From assembly GCA_024697025.1 (NCBI GenBank), contig JAILGH010000012.1, forward strand, positions 1-64,000: 64,000 nt of DNA, written 5' to 3'. The notes below the pieces were generated by a model. The model was not told where the DNA came from and did no database searches. It saw only the letters and a program-made list of their open reading frames with translations. The position numbers and the translations under genes are program-made. The DNA comes from Pseudobutyrivibrio sp. Its GTDB lineage: Bacteria; Bacillota; Clostridia; Lachnospirales; Lachnospiraceae. This document shows, piece after piece, positions 26,422-34,737 of the stretch (position 1 is the first letter of the stretch; the number at the start of each line of letters is the position of its first letter).

Positions 26422-28388
26422 TCTTCGTATATACGTTTTGATTCTTCTATTCCACGGCTGATATTAAAAGACAAATCCTCAACTGAGGTTCCTTCAAAAA
26501 CGGACCTCAGTTCCTGAGGATACCATGCAAAGGCCATGGCCATGTAATAAAACCAGCCAAGGGCTTGCATATCCTTTTCAGGCATAAGCATATACATGAC
26601 TGTCTTGATATTTCGCTGATGTTTGCTGGACAAGTCTTTTCCTAAATCCACAAGGCTTACAGCAGGCTCCTGCACCTGGTTGGTAATCTGATAGCAGAAT
26701 AACAATCCGTTGCTGAGACTGCAATAATAATCTTCTTCCATGTCAAATGGCTTGAGACTATCTAGTCCAAGCAAATCCTTAATTTTTCCTTCGATGCTGC
26801 TTATAGCTGAAGTTAGATTGCTCTTATCTGGCAATCTATAGCATAAATCCTTTAAAAAATATGCCTCCATCTGCTTTTGAGGCACCTTATAGAGATAATG
26901 ATTCTTAAGACTTGTAAGGTATAAATCTATCTCTGCCTGATCCTTTTCATCTATAAGAGGTGACACCGTAAGACTTGGAGTGTTGAAATATTTCTTAAAA
27001 GCATCCACCTTTACAGTTGTAAGCACCAATCTAACCTGGTCTTTATCTATAAGCTCCTTGTTGTACATGGCATATGGGCCATCCAGCTTTAAGATTCCTC
27101 CATAATGACGATTCAAAGTTTCCATCAAATAGTGTGTCATACTTTCGTTGTAGTGGCTTACCACAGCTGTTGGTATACCCTCGCCACGCTTTTTCTTGTA
27201 GCGGGCCTCCTCAGAAAGCATAATAAAAGGAAGGAGGTAATCCTCCTCTTCTATTCCAAGAGCAATTTCACACTTTTTAGAAAGACAACAACGCATGTAA
27301 TGAGCAATGTCTCCTAAGAATGGATTCTTCTTGCGAAGCTCATCACCCAATACATGGTTCTGCAAATGTGGTGCCACAATACCGCTTACTAGAGCCTGTA
27401 CATGTCTAGTTAAATCCACAAACAACTTGTCATCCTCTGTAAAGTCAATACCGTATTTACGAAGTAAATCCTCAAGTAAATTATTAACTATCTCATGGCA
27501 TCGTATATCCGTATTATTTAAAACATAGTTCTTAGAATATGTTTTGAGGCACAGGAATACCAGCTGCTCCTTAATCTGAGATAAATAGTGGTATTCACCT
27601 GGCAAAAGGGACACTTCCTGGCTTTCAGACAATCTGTCTAAAACAATCCTAATATCCTCATCAATAAAGGCCTTGTCATCACTGTTTATAAAATGACCGT
27701 TCTTCACTCTGAAAATCATTACAGCTATCGCCAGAGAAAGATATATAAATGCAAAGTCATCTAGATGAGTGCCTGAAGCGTGAAGAGTCTTTTTTACCAC
27801 CTTTTGAACCTCTTTGAGAAGCTCGCCTCCAAACTCATCCTGCTTTAATACAATTCCTTCTGTAGAATCATAATCCCAGTTCTTGGCGTAGTACCTTGTA
27901 AGCAAATCACGCTTTTTGTGCTCATCGTCCTCTAAGCGAATGCTATTTAATTTCCTCTCTACCTTTAGGTATGGGTGTTGCTCGAAAATGATTTTATTTA
28001 GTACCTTAATATCCTTTTCTAGGGTGGTATTGCTGACAAACATCTCATCCTCAAGCTCTCCCAAATTGTACCAGTCATCATGGCGCAATAGCTTTAATAA
28101 CAGAGCTGTAATCCTGTCATCCTTGGTGATGAAGTTTTGCTCATCAGAAAAAATCTCAAGTAAAGTAGACCTGTCCTTAACCTGTATGGTATAGCCCTTA
28201 CTATGGACGGCCTGAATCTGAATGCCTAAATCTGCCAAGGCAGAGTTGATGTGACTGATATCACTTCGGATTGTGCGCTCGCTGACACCGATTTTGGTAG
28301 ACAGCTCTTTGCCTGAAACAATCCCATGTCTGGCATTCAAAATAGATAATATTTTCTTTTCTCTAGATGGAATATTTGTACTAATCAT
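26418..28388 (-). CDS. PRD-domain transcriptional regulator (BglG/MtlR-type)
   Basis: A 656-residue regulator. An N-terminal winged HTH (residues ~8-60; VSGKELSTKIGVSERTIRSDI) is followed by a second HTH/Mga-like part around 80-170 (YNLGELEDEMFVSNTTLEKDI) and a PRD-like region (~295-345; DLTRHVQALVSGI). A weaker EIIB/EIIA-like C-terminal half has no clear phosphorylation site. Such proteins activate sugar operons and are tuned by PTS phosphorylation. The start is ATG at 28388, two bases after the DUF35 stop, with only a weak ribosome site, so translation may be coupled to the upstream gene. It may control the kinase, aldolase or thiolase genes. Confidence 0.8.
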   Translation of the reverse strand: MISTNIPSREKKILSILNARHGIVSGKELSTKIGVSERTIRSDISHINSALADLGIQIQAVHSKGYTIQVKDRSTLLEIFSDEQNFITKDDRITALLLKLLRHDDWYNLGELEDEMFVSNTTLEKDIKVLNKIIFEQHPYLKVERKLNSIRLEDDEHKKRDLLTRYYAKNWDYDSTEGIVLKQDEFGGELLKEVQKVVKKTLHASGTHLDDFAFIYLSLAIAVMIFRVKNGHFINSDDKAFIDEDIRIVLDRLSESQEVSLLPGEYHYLSQIKEQLVFLCLKTYSKNYVLNNTDIRCHEIVNNLLEDLLRKYGIDFTEDDKLFVDLTRHVQALVSGIVAPHLQNHVLGDELRKKNPFLGDIAHYMRCCLSKKCEIALGIEEEDYLLPFIMLSEEARYKKKRGEGIPTAVVSHYNESMTHYLMETLNRHYGGILKLDGPYAMYNKELIDKDQVRLVLTTVKVDAFKKYFNTPSLTVSPLIDEKDQAEIDLYLTSLKNHYLYKVPQKQMEAYFLKDLCYRLPDKSNLTSAISSIEGKIKDLLGLDSLKPFDMEEDYYCSLSNGLLFCYQITNQVQEPAVSLVDLGKDLSSKHQRNIKTVMYMLMPEKDMQALGWFYYMAMAFAWYPQELRSVFEGTSVEDLSFNISRGIEESKRIYED

Positions 28389-28390
28389 TT

Positions 28391-28834
28391 TTAATCTTCA
28401 TCAAGCTCAAAGAAAAGTGTTGTATATCTTCCCATGTCAAAAAATACTGGCTTTACTTTAAGTGGAAGCTTTGGCTCAATCTCTCTGCCCTTTTTCTTTG
28501 ATACTCCAAGGATAATTGCATTGATTGAAGGACCCTCGTCCAACTGAACCTCTCCACAAACGTATTTTACACCCTTGTCTTCAAGCTCAAGCCGTGCATT
28601 TAAAATACCTGTAAACACAAAACTCTTTAATACACCTTTTCCGCTAAGCTCAGTCCACTCTGTCTCATGGTAGCCACACTCGTTGCAGGCAAGATGTGGT
28701 GGGAACTCAATAGCTCCGCACTCCTTACACTTTCTAGCTAATATTTTCCCCTCAGCAAGACCGTTCCAGAATTTCTCAACAATGTGTTCAGGATTCCAGA
28801 AGTCTTCTGTTTTGATTGTATTGTTGTTATCCAT
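28391..28834 (-). CDS. DUF35 OB-fold / zinc-ribbon acyl-CoA-associated protein, thiolase partner
   Basis: A 147-residue protein. The N-terminal helix EHIVEKFWNGLAEGK precedes a rubredoxin-like zinc ribbon (CKECGAIEFPPHLACNEC, ~36-53), then an OB fold (LSGKGVLKSFVFTGI, about 63-77). This is the DUF35/OB_aCoA_assoc layout found next to thiolases and in PhlB of the phloroglucinol acetyltransferase. In such pairs it contacts the thiolase and helps position the acyl carrier. ATG has GGAGG upstream. It follows the thiolase gene by 11 bp. Confidence 0.86.
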   Translation of the reverse strand: MDNNNTIKTEDFWNPEHIVEKFWNGLAEGKILARKCKECGAIEFPPHLACNECGYHETEWTELSGKGVLKSFVFTGILNARLELEDKGVKYVCGEVQLDEGPSINAIILGVSKKKGREIEPKLPLKVKPVFFDMGRYTTLFFELDED

Positions 28835-28845
28835 TTTACTCCTCC

Positions 28846-30105
28846 TTAAAATCCTGCTCTAAGAATTGTTGCACGAACATTCTGTGCGCCACCAAATCCA
28901 CGTAAGAATACATGCTTTGGAAGCTTCTTAACCTGGCGAAGACCAGCCTCTCCACGCATCTGTGTAACAGCCTCAAATACATCAGCCATTCCTGATGCAC
29001 CAAAGGCGTGACCATAAGATGTACGTCCACCGTTTGTGTTGATAGGCTTGTCTCCGTCATAAGCGATTCGACCATCAAGTACGTATTTCCAACCCTCACC
29101 CTTTGGAAGATAACCAATCTCCTCTGCAGCAAGGAAGGCTGATGAACCGATAAAGTCGTTTACAAATAATAAATCCATATCGTCAGCAGTAAGACCTGTT
29201 GCCTCAAATACCTGGCGAGCAGCCTCTGCTGTAGCCTTCTTTTCAAGATGTGGCACGATGGCATCAAGTACAGAAGCACCTGTTGCAAGCACCTCAACCG
29301 GCTTGTCTGTAAACTGATGTGCAATCTCTGTTGGCACTACGATACAAGCTGCTGCACCATCTGCAACACAGGAATCAGAGCTTGTTCTCAAGTACTGTGT
29401 CATCTTTGGATTGTGTGGGCTCTTCATGTACTCCCAAACATCATCATAGCCAGCCTCTTTTGCCATCTCATCAAAAGTAGTTCTTCTGACAGCACGTGGG
29501 CAAAGAGCACCAGCACGTCTCATGTGATATGACTGGTGATTAAGCACATCGTCAATCTCATCTGGTGTGAGATTGTTTTCATGTGCATAAAGGTTAATCC
29601 AGTCATCGTGATTCATACCTGGGCCACCGCCTAAGTATCTACCATATGCTCTATCAAATATAGAATCCAAATCTGGGAATAGAATCTCTGTAGACATCTC
29701 TACTCTCATGTGATCTGGTGTATTGCCATCTGGCATACCTGTACCCATGTCACAGGCACCTGAAAGTACAATATCGTATGCACCTGAAGCAACTGCAAAT
29801 ACAGCCTCCTCCAATGCGATATAACCTGTACAGCATCCCTCTGAATGAGAAAGGGAACCCTTTCCTCTCATACCAAACCAATCAGCCACCTGAACATTTG
29901 GAGTAATGCAGTGATTTAACACATGTGGGTTGGCTGAGCCATGGAAGAAATACTGAACATCCCTTGGCTCAATATGAGCATCCTTCATGGCATCAAGGGC
30001 AGCATGTCCGAAAAGCTCGCCGTTTGTAAGGCCATGATAAGTATCATTTTTAATAAGATTCATGAAAGGTGTTGCACCTATACCAACGATAGAAACACTT
30101 CTCAT
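28846..30105 (-). CDS. Thiolase-fold protein of the SCP-x/PhlC type
   Basis: A 419-residue thiolase. ATG at 30105 (MRSVSIVGIGATPF) has AGGAAA upstream; the longer frame overlaps the ACP gene. The nucleophile Cys is in SEGCCTGYIALEEA (Cys91, with Cys92 beside it). The second His is in SYGHAFGASG. The usual C-terminal CxG is not present: the segment reads RGFGGAQNV, so a catalytic Cys of degradative thiolases is missing, as in PhlC- or SCP-x-like branches. It may form or break a C-C bond on an acyl-ACP or aromatic ketone with the DUF35 partner. The ACP gene directly upstream suggests an ACP-bound substrate. The substrate is unknown. Confidence 0.82.
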   Translation of the reverse strand: MRSVSIVGIGATPFMNLIKNDTYHGLTNGELFGHAALDAMKDAHIEPRDVQYFFHGSANPHVLNHCITPNVQVADWFGMRGKGSLSHSEGCCTGYIALEEAVFAVASGAYDIVLSGACDMGTGMPDGNTPDHMRVEMSTEILFPDLDSIFDRAYGRYLGGGPGMNHDDWINLYAHENNLTPDEIDDVLNHQSYHMRRAGALCPRAVRRTTFDEMAKEAGYDDVWEYMKSPHNPKMTQYLRTSSDSCVADGAAACIVVPTEIAHQFTDKPVEVLATGASVLDAIVPHLEKKATAEAARQVFEATGLTADDMDLLFVNDFIGSSAFLAAEEIGYLPKGEGWKYVLDGRIAYDGDKPINTNGGRTSYGHAFGASGMADVFEAVTQMRGEAGLRQVKKLPKHVFLRGFGGAQNVRATILRAGF

Positions 30106-30136
30106 GTTTTTTCCTAATTTAACGTTTTGTACCATC

Positions 30137-30376
30137 TTATTCGGCTTCCTCCATAACGAAATCTGCAAGCTTACCAATAGTCTCAAAGTTTCCAAATCTT
30201 GCAACTGGAATCATAACGTCGTACTCATTCTCAATTGAAGCAGACATGGCAACACGCTGAAGTGAAGATGTACCAAGCTCGTTAAGATTGGTATCCTCAG
30301 TAAGTGTGCTTGCATCTACCTTGAAAGCAAGTGCAGCATACTGAATTAAATTTGCTACTAACTCTTCTCTAGACAT
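30137..30376 (-). CDS. Acyl carrier protein
   Basis: A 79-residue acidic protein starting MSREELVANLIQYAAL (ATG 30376, GGAGG 11 bases upstream). The phosphopantetheine Ser is in ELGTSSLQRV (Ser ~37 of the DSL-type motif), followed by the acidic helix IENEYDV and a C-terminal TIGKLADFVMEE helix. It is a dedicated carrier, not the fatty-acid ACP by context: it is the first gene of the ACP-thiolase-DUF35-PRD operon and ends just before the thiolase. No ketoacyl synthase, malonyl transferase or reductase of a polyketide system accompanies it. Confidence 0.85.
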   Translation of the reverse strand: MSREELVANLIQYAALAFKVDASTLTEDTNLNELGTSSLQRVAMSASIENEYDVMIPVARFGNFETIGKLADFVMEEAE

Positions 30377-30460
30377 AATAAAAATCCTCCTAAAAATCAT
30401 TTAAACTAATTAAATGATACCCCCTGTAATTATGACTTTCTAATACCGATAGTGGATTCG

Positions 30461-30480
30461 TTATAACAAAAATGTTATAA
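30461..30480. promoter_or_regulatory. LysR-type operator candidate between the ACP operon and the LysR gene
   Basis: TTATAAC-AAAAAT-GTTATAA is a perfect 7-bp inverted repeat with a 6-bp spacer in the divergent intergenic region. It overlaps a TATAAT (30476-30481) usable for the LysR gene and lies between -35- and -10-like sequences for the ACP operon. LysR regulators usually bind such dyads next to their own divergent promoter. Confidence 0.5.
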
Positions 30481-30550
30481 TAAGCAAAACTTAGACTTAA
30501 TCTATGTAGGGTTCATTTACAGAGTATTTTCTATAAATTGGAGAAGGGCT

Positions 30551-31438
30551 ATGACTATTCAAGATATAACATGTTTTCTTAAACTTTCAGAAACCTTAAA
30601 CTACACCAAGACAGCTGAGGAGCTATTTATCTCTCAGCCTGCGGTCACAAGGCATATTAACTCTTTGGAGGATGAGCTTGGAATCAAGCTTTTTGATAGA
30701 GCTGTGCGACGAAATATCTCTCTTACAGAAGCGGGCGAGATATATTACAAAGGCCTTAAGAAATGTCGGGATGTCTACCAAGAGACTATCGATAAGATTA
30801 ACTGTAAAGCTTTAGAAAATCCATTTTTCATCAACTTCCTTAGAGGCACTCAAATTCCTGACGAGTTTGTTGAGACCACTAGCCAATTTATGGTAGCTCA
30901 TCCAAACTTCCATCATTTTACTAATTTTATTGATGAATCAGGCTTTTCAACCGCATTGGAAAATGGCGAAATGATTATTTGCCAAAAGGAATACAAGAAT
31001 AAATACAAGAGCTGCAAGACCACAACCATAAGCAAAAGTCCTGTGCCATATTATCTGATTGCAAGCAAGCATCACCCAGGATTTGAATGTTTGAATACCC
31101 CAGATTTTCAAAAAATAAAGGACACCACTCTGTTCCTTCCAAAGAACCTACCTGATGCCCTTAAGACTCAATATATGACACATCTAAAATCTCTTCTTGG
31201 CACAATGCCTGTGGAGATAATGTACTTGGATAGCATGGATTCTGTAGAATTATTCTTACGCTCTGGCCGATGCTTTACAATAGCTGGCGGATGGTATTCT
31301 GCTTTAGATTCCAAGCATATAATATCTTACCAGATGGATTTTGCCTCGGATTACATAGCAATGTGGGACCCATCCAAATGTATCTATCCTCTTGCCATGG
31401 ATTACCTTGAAGACATCAAAAAAGGACTCTCTAAATGA
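30551..31438 (+). CDS. LysR-family transcriptional regulator
   Basis: A 295-residue regulator. The N-terminal HTH is TLNYTKTAEELFISQPAVTRHINSLE (residues ~14-39) and EDELGIKLFDRAVR follows, the standard LysR start. The C-terminal effector domain is present but divergent. ATG follows GGAGAAGG. It is transcribed away from the ACP-thiolase-DUF35 operon, so that operon is its most likely target. The last codons overlap the terminator at 31421-31447. Confidence 0.88.
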   Translation: MTIQDITCFLKLSETLNYTKTAEELFISQPAVTRHINSLEDELGIKLFDRAVRRNISLTEAGEIYYKGLKKCRDVYQETIDKINCKALENPFFINFLRGTQIPDEFVETTSQFMVAHPNFHHFTNFIDESGFSTALENGEMIICQKEYKNKYKSCKTTTISKSPVPYYLIASKHHPGFECLNTPDFQKIKDTTLFLPKNLPDALKTQYMTHLKSLLGTMPVEIMYLDSMDSVELFLRSGRCFTIAGGWYSALDSKHIISYQMDFASDYIAMWDPSKCIYPLAMDYLEDIKKGLSK

Positions 31439-31450
31439 GAGTCCTTTTAC
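31421..31450. terminator. Bidirectional terminator between LysR and the feo operon
   Basis: An 11-bp stem (31421-31431 with 31437-31447) with a 5-nt loop that includes the LysR stop codon. On the plus strand it is followed by a T-run (TTTTAC). On the minus strand TTTTTT follows, serving the Cys-rich feo gene that ends at 31463. Confidence 0.85.
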
Positions 31451-31462
31451 TTATTAAATTAG

Positions 31463-31600
31463 TTAGTGGCATCCTCCACCGCAATGACCGCAGTCACCAC
31501 CGCAGGCTGGATGCTCGCCCCTTTTTCTAGATTTAACCAGTGAGCGAACAATTGCAGCAACTATAGCTGCCAATATAAGTACGACTATTACTGTACCCAT
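31463..31600 (-). CDS. FeoB-associated Cys-rich membrane peptide
   Basis: A 45-residue peptide found by reading the sequence: one N-terminal membrane helix (MGTVIVVLILAAIVAAIV), a basic stop-transfer stretch (KSRKRG), then a cytoplasmic Cys/Gly/His tail with five Cys (CGGDCGHCGGGC ending in His). This is the FeoB-associated Cys-rich family seen after feoB in Firmicutes. The tail may bind Fe(II) on the inner side of the membrane. ATG at 31600 follows GAGGTG. It lies 35 bp after feoB and ends the operon. Confidence 0.88.
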   Translation of the reverse strand: MGTVIVVLILAAIVAAIVRSLVKSRKRGEHPACGGDCGHCGGGCH

Positions 31601-31635
31601 AAAATCACCTCTTTTTCTATATCACTGAGGAAAGC

Positions 31636-34011
31636 TTAATTGTTGTACTTGTCCTTGCGGAATAATCCATAAAGGAGTACACAAATTCCTGCGATTCCAA
31701 AGATTGTTCCAACAGAGAAGCCTTCACCTGTGAAGCACTTACCACACTGGTAAACGATAAGTCCTATTACCCAGGCGTATCCGCACTGGTAACCAATTGC
31801 TCTCCAGAACCATCTTGTATTGTTCATCTCACGCTTGATTGCACCCATAGCTGCAAAGCAAGGGGCGCAAAGAAGGTTGAATGCAAGGAATGCAAAACCT
31901 GATGCATTTGTAAATGCCGCACGCATTGTCTCATAAACATCGCCTGTTGCACCGTAGATAATAGCAAGTGTACCTACGATATTTTCCTTTGCCACAAGAC
32001 CTGTGATTGAAGCAACTGTAGCTTCCCAATCACCAAAACCAAGAGGAATAAATATCCAAGCAAGAGCCTTGCCAATATTTGCAAGGATTGACATACCGAT
32101 TTCTTCTTCCTCAAGCATTCTGAATCCATCAGCTGTGAATCCAAAGAATGTTGTAAACCAAACTACGATTGTTGAAAGAAGGATAATTGTACCAGCCTTT
32201 TTAATAAATGACCAGCCACGCTCCCACATGCTACGAAGAACATTGCCAAGTGTTGGCCAGTGGTAAGCTGGAAGCTCCATAACAAATGGTGCTGGGTCGC
32301 CAGCAAACATCTTTGTCTTCTTAAGCATAATTCCGGAAGTAATTATAGCAAAAATTCCAAGGAAGTATGCTGAAGGAGCAACCCATGAAGCGCCACCAAA
32401 GATAGCACCAGCTACCATTGCAATAAATGGAAGCTTAGCTCCACATGGGATAAATGTTGTTGTCATGATTGTCATCTTGCGGTCTCTATCATTTTCGATT
32501 GTACGTGATGCCATGATACCTGGGATACCACAACCTGTACCGATAAGCATTGGAATAAATGACTTACCCGAAAGACCAAACTTTCTAAAGATACGGTCCA
32601 TGATAAATGCAACTCTGGCCATGTAACCGCATGCCTCAAGGAATGCAAGGAAGATGAAAAGTACCAGAATCTGTGGTACAAAACCAAGTACTGCACCAAC
32701 ACCGGCTACAATACCATCAAGGATGAGTCCCTTAACCACATCGTTACATCCAATAGCATCAAGGCCAGACTCGATGATTGGTGGAATACCAGGAACCCAA
32801 ACACCGTAATCAGCTGGGTCTGGCTCCTCTGTAGAATCAATGTAAGCCTTTGCCTCAGCATAGTCTTCAAGAGAAGCTGTCTCGTATTCAACAGCTGCTG
32901 TCTCCTCATCCTCTACAGGATACTCAAAATCACCTGTTGGCTCTGAGCCATTTTCCTCAACATAAATATCATATCCATCAACGATAAGTGCCTTCTCGGC
33001 ATACTCATCTGCTGCGTCATTATAATCTGCTGAACCAATAGCAAATAAGTGCCATCCATCACCAAACACGCCGTCATTAGCCCAATCTGTAGCCCATGTA
33101 CCAACTGTTGTAACTGATACATAGTAAACAATAAACATAACGATAGCAAAGATTGGAAGTGCAAGCCATCTATTGGTAACGATTCTATCAATCTTATCTG
33201 ATGTAGTCATTCCCTTGGATGCCTTCTTAACACAACCATCAATAATAGTTCCAATGTAGTTATATCTCTCACCTGTAATGATTGACTCGGCGTCATCATC
33301 AAGTTCCTTCTCGCATGAAGCAATGTCGTTTTCAATGTGATTAATCACATCAGCTGAAAGACCAAGCTTCTCCTGAATCTTTTCGTCACGCTCAAATAAC
33401 TTGATTGAATACCATCTCTGAACATTCTCATCATCAATGCTATGTAAGCAAAGCTCCTCGATATGAGCAAGTGCATGCTCAACTGAGCCATCAAATCTAT
33501 GCTTAGGCGACTGTGGCTTTGCCTCGTTGGCAGCCTTAACAGCAACGTCAACGATTTCCTTAAGACCTCTGTTCTTAAGAGCAGAAATCTCGATTACTGG
33601 AACGCCAATCTCCTCTGAAAGCTTCTTGGTGTTAATCTTGTCGCCATTTTTTTCAACAACATCCATCATGTTGATGGCGATAACTACTGGAATACCAAGC
33701 TCAACAACCTGAGTTGTGAGATAAAGGTTTCTCTCAAGGTTAGTACCATCAATAACGTTGATGATTGCCTCTGGTCTCTCGTCAATAAGATAGTTACGAG
33801 AAACAACTTCTTCCAATGTATAAGGTGAAAGAGAATAAATACCTGGAAGATCCACGATAGTAACTTCCTTATCCCCTTTGTATTTTCCTTCTTTGTACTC
33901 TACAGTAACGCCTGGCCAGTTGCCGACGAACTGGTTGGAACCTGTGAGAGCGTTAAATAATGTAGTCTTACCGCAGTTTGGATTACCTGCTAATGCAATA
34001 CGAATTCCCAC
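31636..34011 (-). CDS. feoB: Ferrous iron transporter FeoB
   Basis: A 791-residue Fe(II) transporter with a GTG start (34011) after GGAGGAG. The N-terminal G domain has G1 GNPNCGKT (9-16), G3 DLPGIYSL and G4 NMMD (~114), then a guanine-dissociation-inhibitor helical region to ~260. Membrane helices start near 283. The core gates are in RVAFIMDRIFRKFGLSGKSFIPML and its repeat. Residues ~322-402, after the first membrane helix, form a strongly acidic, Tyr-rich insertion (for example PVEDEET and TEEPDPAD) of about 80 residues not seen in E. coli FeoB. It should face outside. The gene is third in feoA-feoA-feoB-Cys-rich peptide. Confidence 0.96.
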   Translation of the reverse strand: MGIRIALAGNPNCGKTTLFNALTGSNQFVGNWPGVTVEYKEGKYKGDKEVTIVDLPGIYSLSPYTLEEVVSRNYLIDERPEAIINVIDGTNLERNLYLTTQVVELGIPVVIAINMMDVVEKNGDKINTKKLSEEIGVPVIEISALKNRGLKEIVDVAVKAANEAKPQSPKHRFDGSVEHALAHIEELCLHSIDDENVQRWYSIKLFERDEKIQEKLGLSADVINHIENDIASCEKELDDDAESIITGERYNYIGTIIDGCVKKASKGMTTSDKIDRIVTNRWLALPIFAIVMFIVYYVSVTTVGTWATDWANDGVFGDGWHLFAIGSADYNDAADEYAEKALIVDGYDIYVEENGSEPTGDFEYPVEDEETAAVEYETASLEDYAEAKAYIDSTEEPDPADYGVWVPGIPPIIESGLDAIGCNDVVKGLILDGIVAGVGAVLGFVPQILVLFIFLAFLEACGYMARVAFIMDRIFRKFGLSGKSFIPMLIGTGCGIPGIMASRTIENDRDRKMTIMTTTFIPCGAKLPFIAMVAGAIFGGASWVAPSAYFLGIFAIITSGIMLKKTKMFAGDPAPFVMELPAYHWPTLGNVLRSMWERGWSFIKKAGTIILLSTIVVWFTTFFGFTADGFRMLEEEEIGMSILANIGKALAWIFIPLGFGDWEATVASITGLVAKENIVGTLAIIYGATGDVYETMRAAFTNASGFAFLAFNLLCAPCFAAMGAIKREMNNTRWFWRAIGYQCGYAWVIGLIVYQCGKCFTGEGFSVGTIFGIAGICVLLYGLFRKDKYNN

Positions 34012-34023
34012 GATACTCTCCTC

Positions 34024-34245
34024 CTATTCCTCTACTATAATCATTTCAGCGTCTGCCTTGCGCACCGAAAGCTCATATCCTCTAACTGTTATCTCAACTG
34101 GATCGCCAAGTGGTGCAATCTTGCGAACAAAGACCTCAACACCCTTAGTGATTCCCATGTCCATTATTCTGCGTTTTACCGCACCCTCTCCATCGATTTT
34201 TTTAACTTTGGCTGTTTCGCCAACTTTAACATCTCGAAGTGTCAT
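34024..34245 (-). CDS. feoA: FeoA-domain protein (adjacent to feoB)
   Basis: A 73-residue SH3-like protein (MTLRDVKVGETAKVKKIDG) ending in the VEITVRGYELSVRKADA segment typical of FeoA. ATG at 34245 has AAGGAG upstream and is preferred to the longer frame that overlaps the previous gene. FeoA binds the cytoplasmic side of FeoB and supports iron uptake. It precedes feoB by 12 bp. Confidence 0.92.
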   Translation of the reverse strand: MTLRDVKVGETAKVKKIDGEGAVKRRIMDMGITKGVEVFVRKIAPLGDPVEITVRGYELSVRKADAEMIIVEE

Positions 34246-34262
34246 ATTTTCTCTCCTTAACA

Positions 34263-34475
34263 TTAAACCATTATCTTTTGAGCCAACTGCTTGTCAACAG
34301 CTACTCTTGACTCCTTGACATTAACAATGAGGTTGCCTCCAATCTCACTGACAACAGTAACGTACCCGCCAGGCACGAAACCTAACTCCTGAAGATGGCG
34401 TTTAACCTCTTCGTTTCCGCCAATTCTCTTTATCATTTGCTCTACACCTTGTGGTGCTACAACTAATGGCATCAT
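34263..34475 (-). CDS. feoA: Second FeoA-domain protein
   Basis: A 70-residue FeoA paralogue (VEQMIKRIGGNEEVKRHLQELGFVPGG, then VTVVSEIGGNLIVNVKESRVAV). The LGFVPGG turn and the final helix KQLAQKIMV fit the family. It is first gene of the feo operon, preceded by a candidate promoter at 34593-34621. Two FeoA genes before one FeoB are common in clostridia. Confidence 0.9.
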   Translation of the reverse strand: MMPLVVAPQGVEQMIKRIGGNEEVKRHLQELGFVPGGYVTVVSEIGGNLIVNVKESRVAVDKQLAQKIMV

Positions 34476-34592
34476 ATATAACTTCCTTTTACATGTAAAA
34501 ACTTAGTAGGCGTTAAATCCGTACACAATTCAACTAATATAACCAAGGTTTTAGAGAATTAATCTTTGTTAGGATACACTAACACCTGATTT

Positions 34593-34664
34593 AATTTAAC
34601 ATATTTATCATATAGTTTCAAGCATCTAACTCAAGTTTTTGAAAATTATTCTCATTAGAATAAT
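34593..34664 (-). promoter_or_regulatory. feo promoter with upstream palindrome (iron regulator site candidate)
   Basis: On the minus strand TTGAAA (34621-34616), a 17-bp spacer and TAAATT (34598-34593) make a good promoter about 120 bp before feoA. Upstream, ATTATTCT-CATT-AGAATAAT (34645-34664) is a perfect 8-bp inverted repeat with the AT-rich character of Fur-family boxes. It lies 23 bp upstream of the -35, so it may act with a second promoter or as an activator site. It is not a textbook Fur or DtxR match. Confidence 0.5.
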
Positions 34665-34692
34665 AGTGTTGATAACCTTAGATAAGGACACG

Positions 34693-34722
34693 AAAAAATG
34701 GCACTGCCCAAAAGCAGTGCCA
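34693..34722 (-). terminator. Terminator after carbamate kinase
   Basis: A 9-bp stem (34699-34707 with 34714-34722), 6-nt loop, followed on the minus strand by TTTTTT. It starts 16 bp past the arcC stop. Confidence 0.9.
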
Positions 34723-34737
34723 AATAAAATTCATCAT

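Noticed and set aside
26415-26424. Overlapping stop codons of the convergent kinase and PRD genes as a regulatory site.
   Set aside because: The shared TTAA simply supplies both stops; no hairpin or T-run is present there.
28391-30376. Reading the ACP-thiolase-DUF35 genes as a polyketide or fatty-acid biosynthetic cluster.
   Set aside because: No ketosynthase, acyltransferase, ketoreductase, thioesterase or transport gene accompanies them.
31463-31600. A Cys/Gly-rich small peptide looked like a bacteriocin precursor.
   Set aside because: It has a membrane helix and a CxxxC-type metal tail directly after feoB with no processing or export genes, which fits the FeoB-associated family.
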